Below, piece after piece: positions 5,227 to 5,738 of a stretch of DNA of 5,738 nucleotides. A program made the translations under genes and the position numbers. Positions within the stretch are counted from its first letter, which is position 1. Each line of letters starts with the position of its first letter. The DNA is from Actinomycetota bacterium (lineage in GTDB: Bacteria; Actinomycetota; Thermoleophilia; Gaiellales; Gaiellaceae), in contig JACDGR010000233.1 of NCBI GenBank assembly GCA_013821525.1, positions 1-5,738 of the forward strand, written 5' to 3'. The notes under the pieces were generated by a model. The model was not told where the DNA came from and did not search any database. It saw only the letters and a list, made by a program, of their open reading frames with translations.

Positions 5227-5738
5227 TCAGTGGTCGAGGGCTGGCATAAACATTGGGCCCCATTTGTTCGCTGCCGCGATGTCAACCTCCCACGTCCTTG
5301 GGTATTGAGGAAAGCTTTCATGCCATGGTCGGGGTTCGAAATATCCCTTCTCCTCATCGTAGATCACGTCAAGCTGGGTAAACAACTCAACCTGATTGCC
5401 GTCCGGATCGTTATGATATGAGAAGATGTTGTGCCCGGCGCCGTGGCGTCCCGGCCCCCAATGCAGCCGGATGTTACGGGCAGCGAGCTGGTCGAGCATC
5501 GTTTGCAGATGATTGAGGTCGCGCGCCTCGTAGGCAATGTGATGCATGCCCTGGAACTTCTTGCTCGCCATGAAGTTAGCGGCGTGGTGGTCGGTGTTGC
5601 AACGGAGGAACACAAAGAAGTCGCCGATCGTGTCCGACCAGCGGAAGCCTAGTAGCTCCTGATAGAAGCCCTGCATGTCAGAAAGATCGGGCGTAAACGC
5701 GGCCACGTGGCCGAGCTTGCTAGGCCGAACTCCCGCTT
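5227..5738 (-). CDS. Type I extradiol ring-cleavage dioxygenase (VOC fold), C-terminal part; runs off right edge
   Basis: The frame is open to the right edge and gives the last 169 residues. It reads as the catalytic domain of a vicinal-oxygen-chelate extradiol dioxygenase, which uses Fe(II) and O2 to open catechol-type rings next to the two hydroxyls. Numbering from the edge, the metal-site residues are His10 (KLGHV), His66 (HHIAYEARD) and Glu117 (DGNQVELF). The active-site His98, His102 and Tyr107 fall in the family pattern RHGAGHNIFSYHNDPDGN. A GTG at 5706 is not the true start, because coding homology (RPSKLGHV) continues upstream of it. Two-domain members are near 300 residues, so an N-terminal VOC domain probably lies outside the window; a one-domain form is possible. 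The gene is probably the first of the visible minus-strand cluster. Substrate cannot be assigned. Confidence 0.88.
   Translation of the reverse strand, partial: AGVRPSKLGHVAAFTPDLSDMQGFYQELLGFRWSDTIGDFFVFLRCNTDHHAANFMASKKFQGMHHIAYEARDLNHLQTMLDQLAARNIRLHWGPGRHGAGHNIFSYHNDPDGNQVELFTQLDVIYDEEKGYFEPRPWHESFPQYPRTWEVDIAAANKWGPMFMPALDH

Noticed and set aside
1..5738. CRISPR array, tRNA, rRNA or origin of replication
   Set aside because: I saw no regularly spaced repeats, cloverleaf-like segments, rRNA sequence or clustered DnaA-box or iteron repeats on either strand.

Overview
The window looks like an accessory, mobile-element-rich stretch of DNA from a high-G+C bacterium. An actinobacterium (Rhodococcus, Pseudonocardia or Mycolicibacterium type) is the best guess, because ISAzo13-, IS1634- and IS701-type transposases are common there; this is inference, as no ribosomal or housekeeping marker is present. 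Base composition changes sharply. One 60-base row inside the insertion-sequence (IS) remnants (541-600) is about 78% G+C, while rows inside the metabolic genes are about 57% (2041-2100) and 48% (3301-3360). The metabolic block therefore probably has a different origin from the IS debris around it.

Layout. Positions 1-1288 are a graveyard of three transposase fragments from three IS families, joined end to end in alternating orientation (+,-,+). From 1354 to the right edge, every recognisable gene or remnant is on the minus strand, so the transcription order runs right to left. First comes the 3' part of a type I extradiol ring-cleavage dioxygenase (5738-5227, running off the right edge). Next is an unrecognised broken reading frame (5221-4961), whose end overlaps the start of a decayed short-chain dehydrogenase/reductase (SDR) (4970-4861, perhaps further). 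A tiny ORF with a perfect Shine-Dalgarno sequence follows (4652-4599), then the C-terminal end of another transposase (about 4496-4259). Beyond that lie an intact flavin enzyme of the Old Yellow Enzyme (OYE) family (4086-2932), a weakly supported 134-residue hypothetical ORF (2856-2452), and an intact NMT1/THI5-type periplasmic-binding-fold protein that lacks a signal peptide (2301-1354).

How the genes may work together. An extradiol dioxygenase, an SDR, an OYE-family reductase and a solute-binding-fold protein on one strand fit a catabolic cluster for an aromatic or alicyclic compound. The substrate cannot be read from this window. The middle of the cluster (about 4500-5226) appears to have collapsed through frameshifts and an IS insertion followed by deletion. 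The oxidoreductase, the binding-fold protein and the visible part of the dioxygenase remain open. Most notable are the OYE-family protein, which lacks several standard active-site residues, and the cytosolic-looking binding-fold protein with no transporter partners in view.
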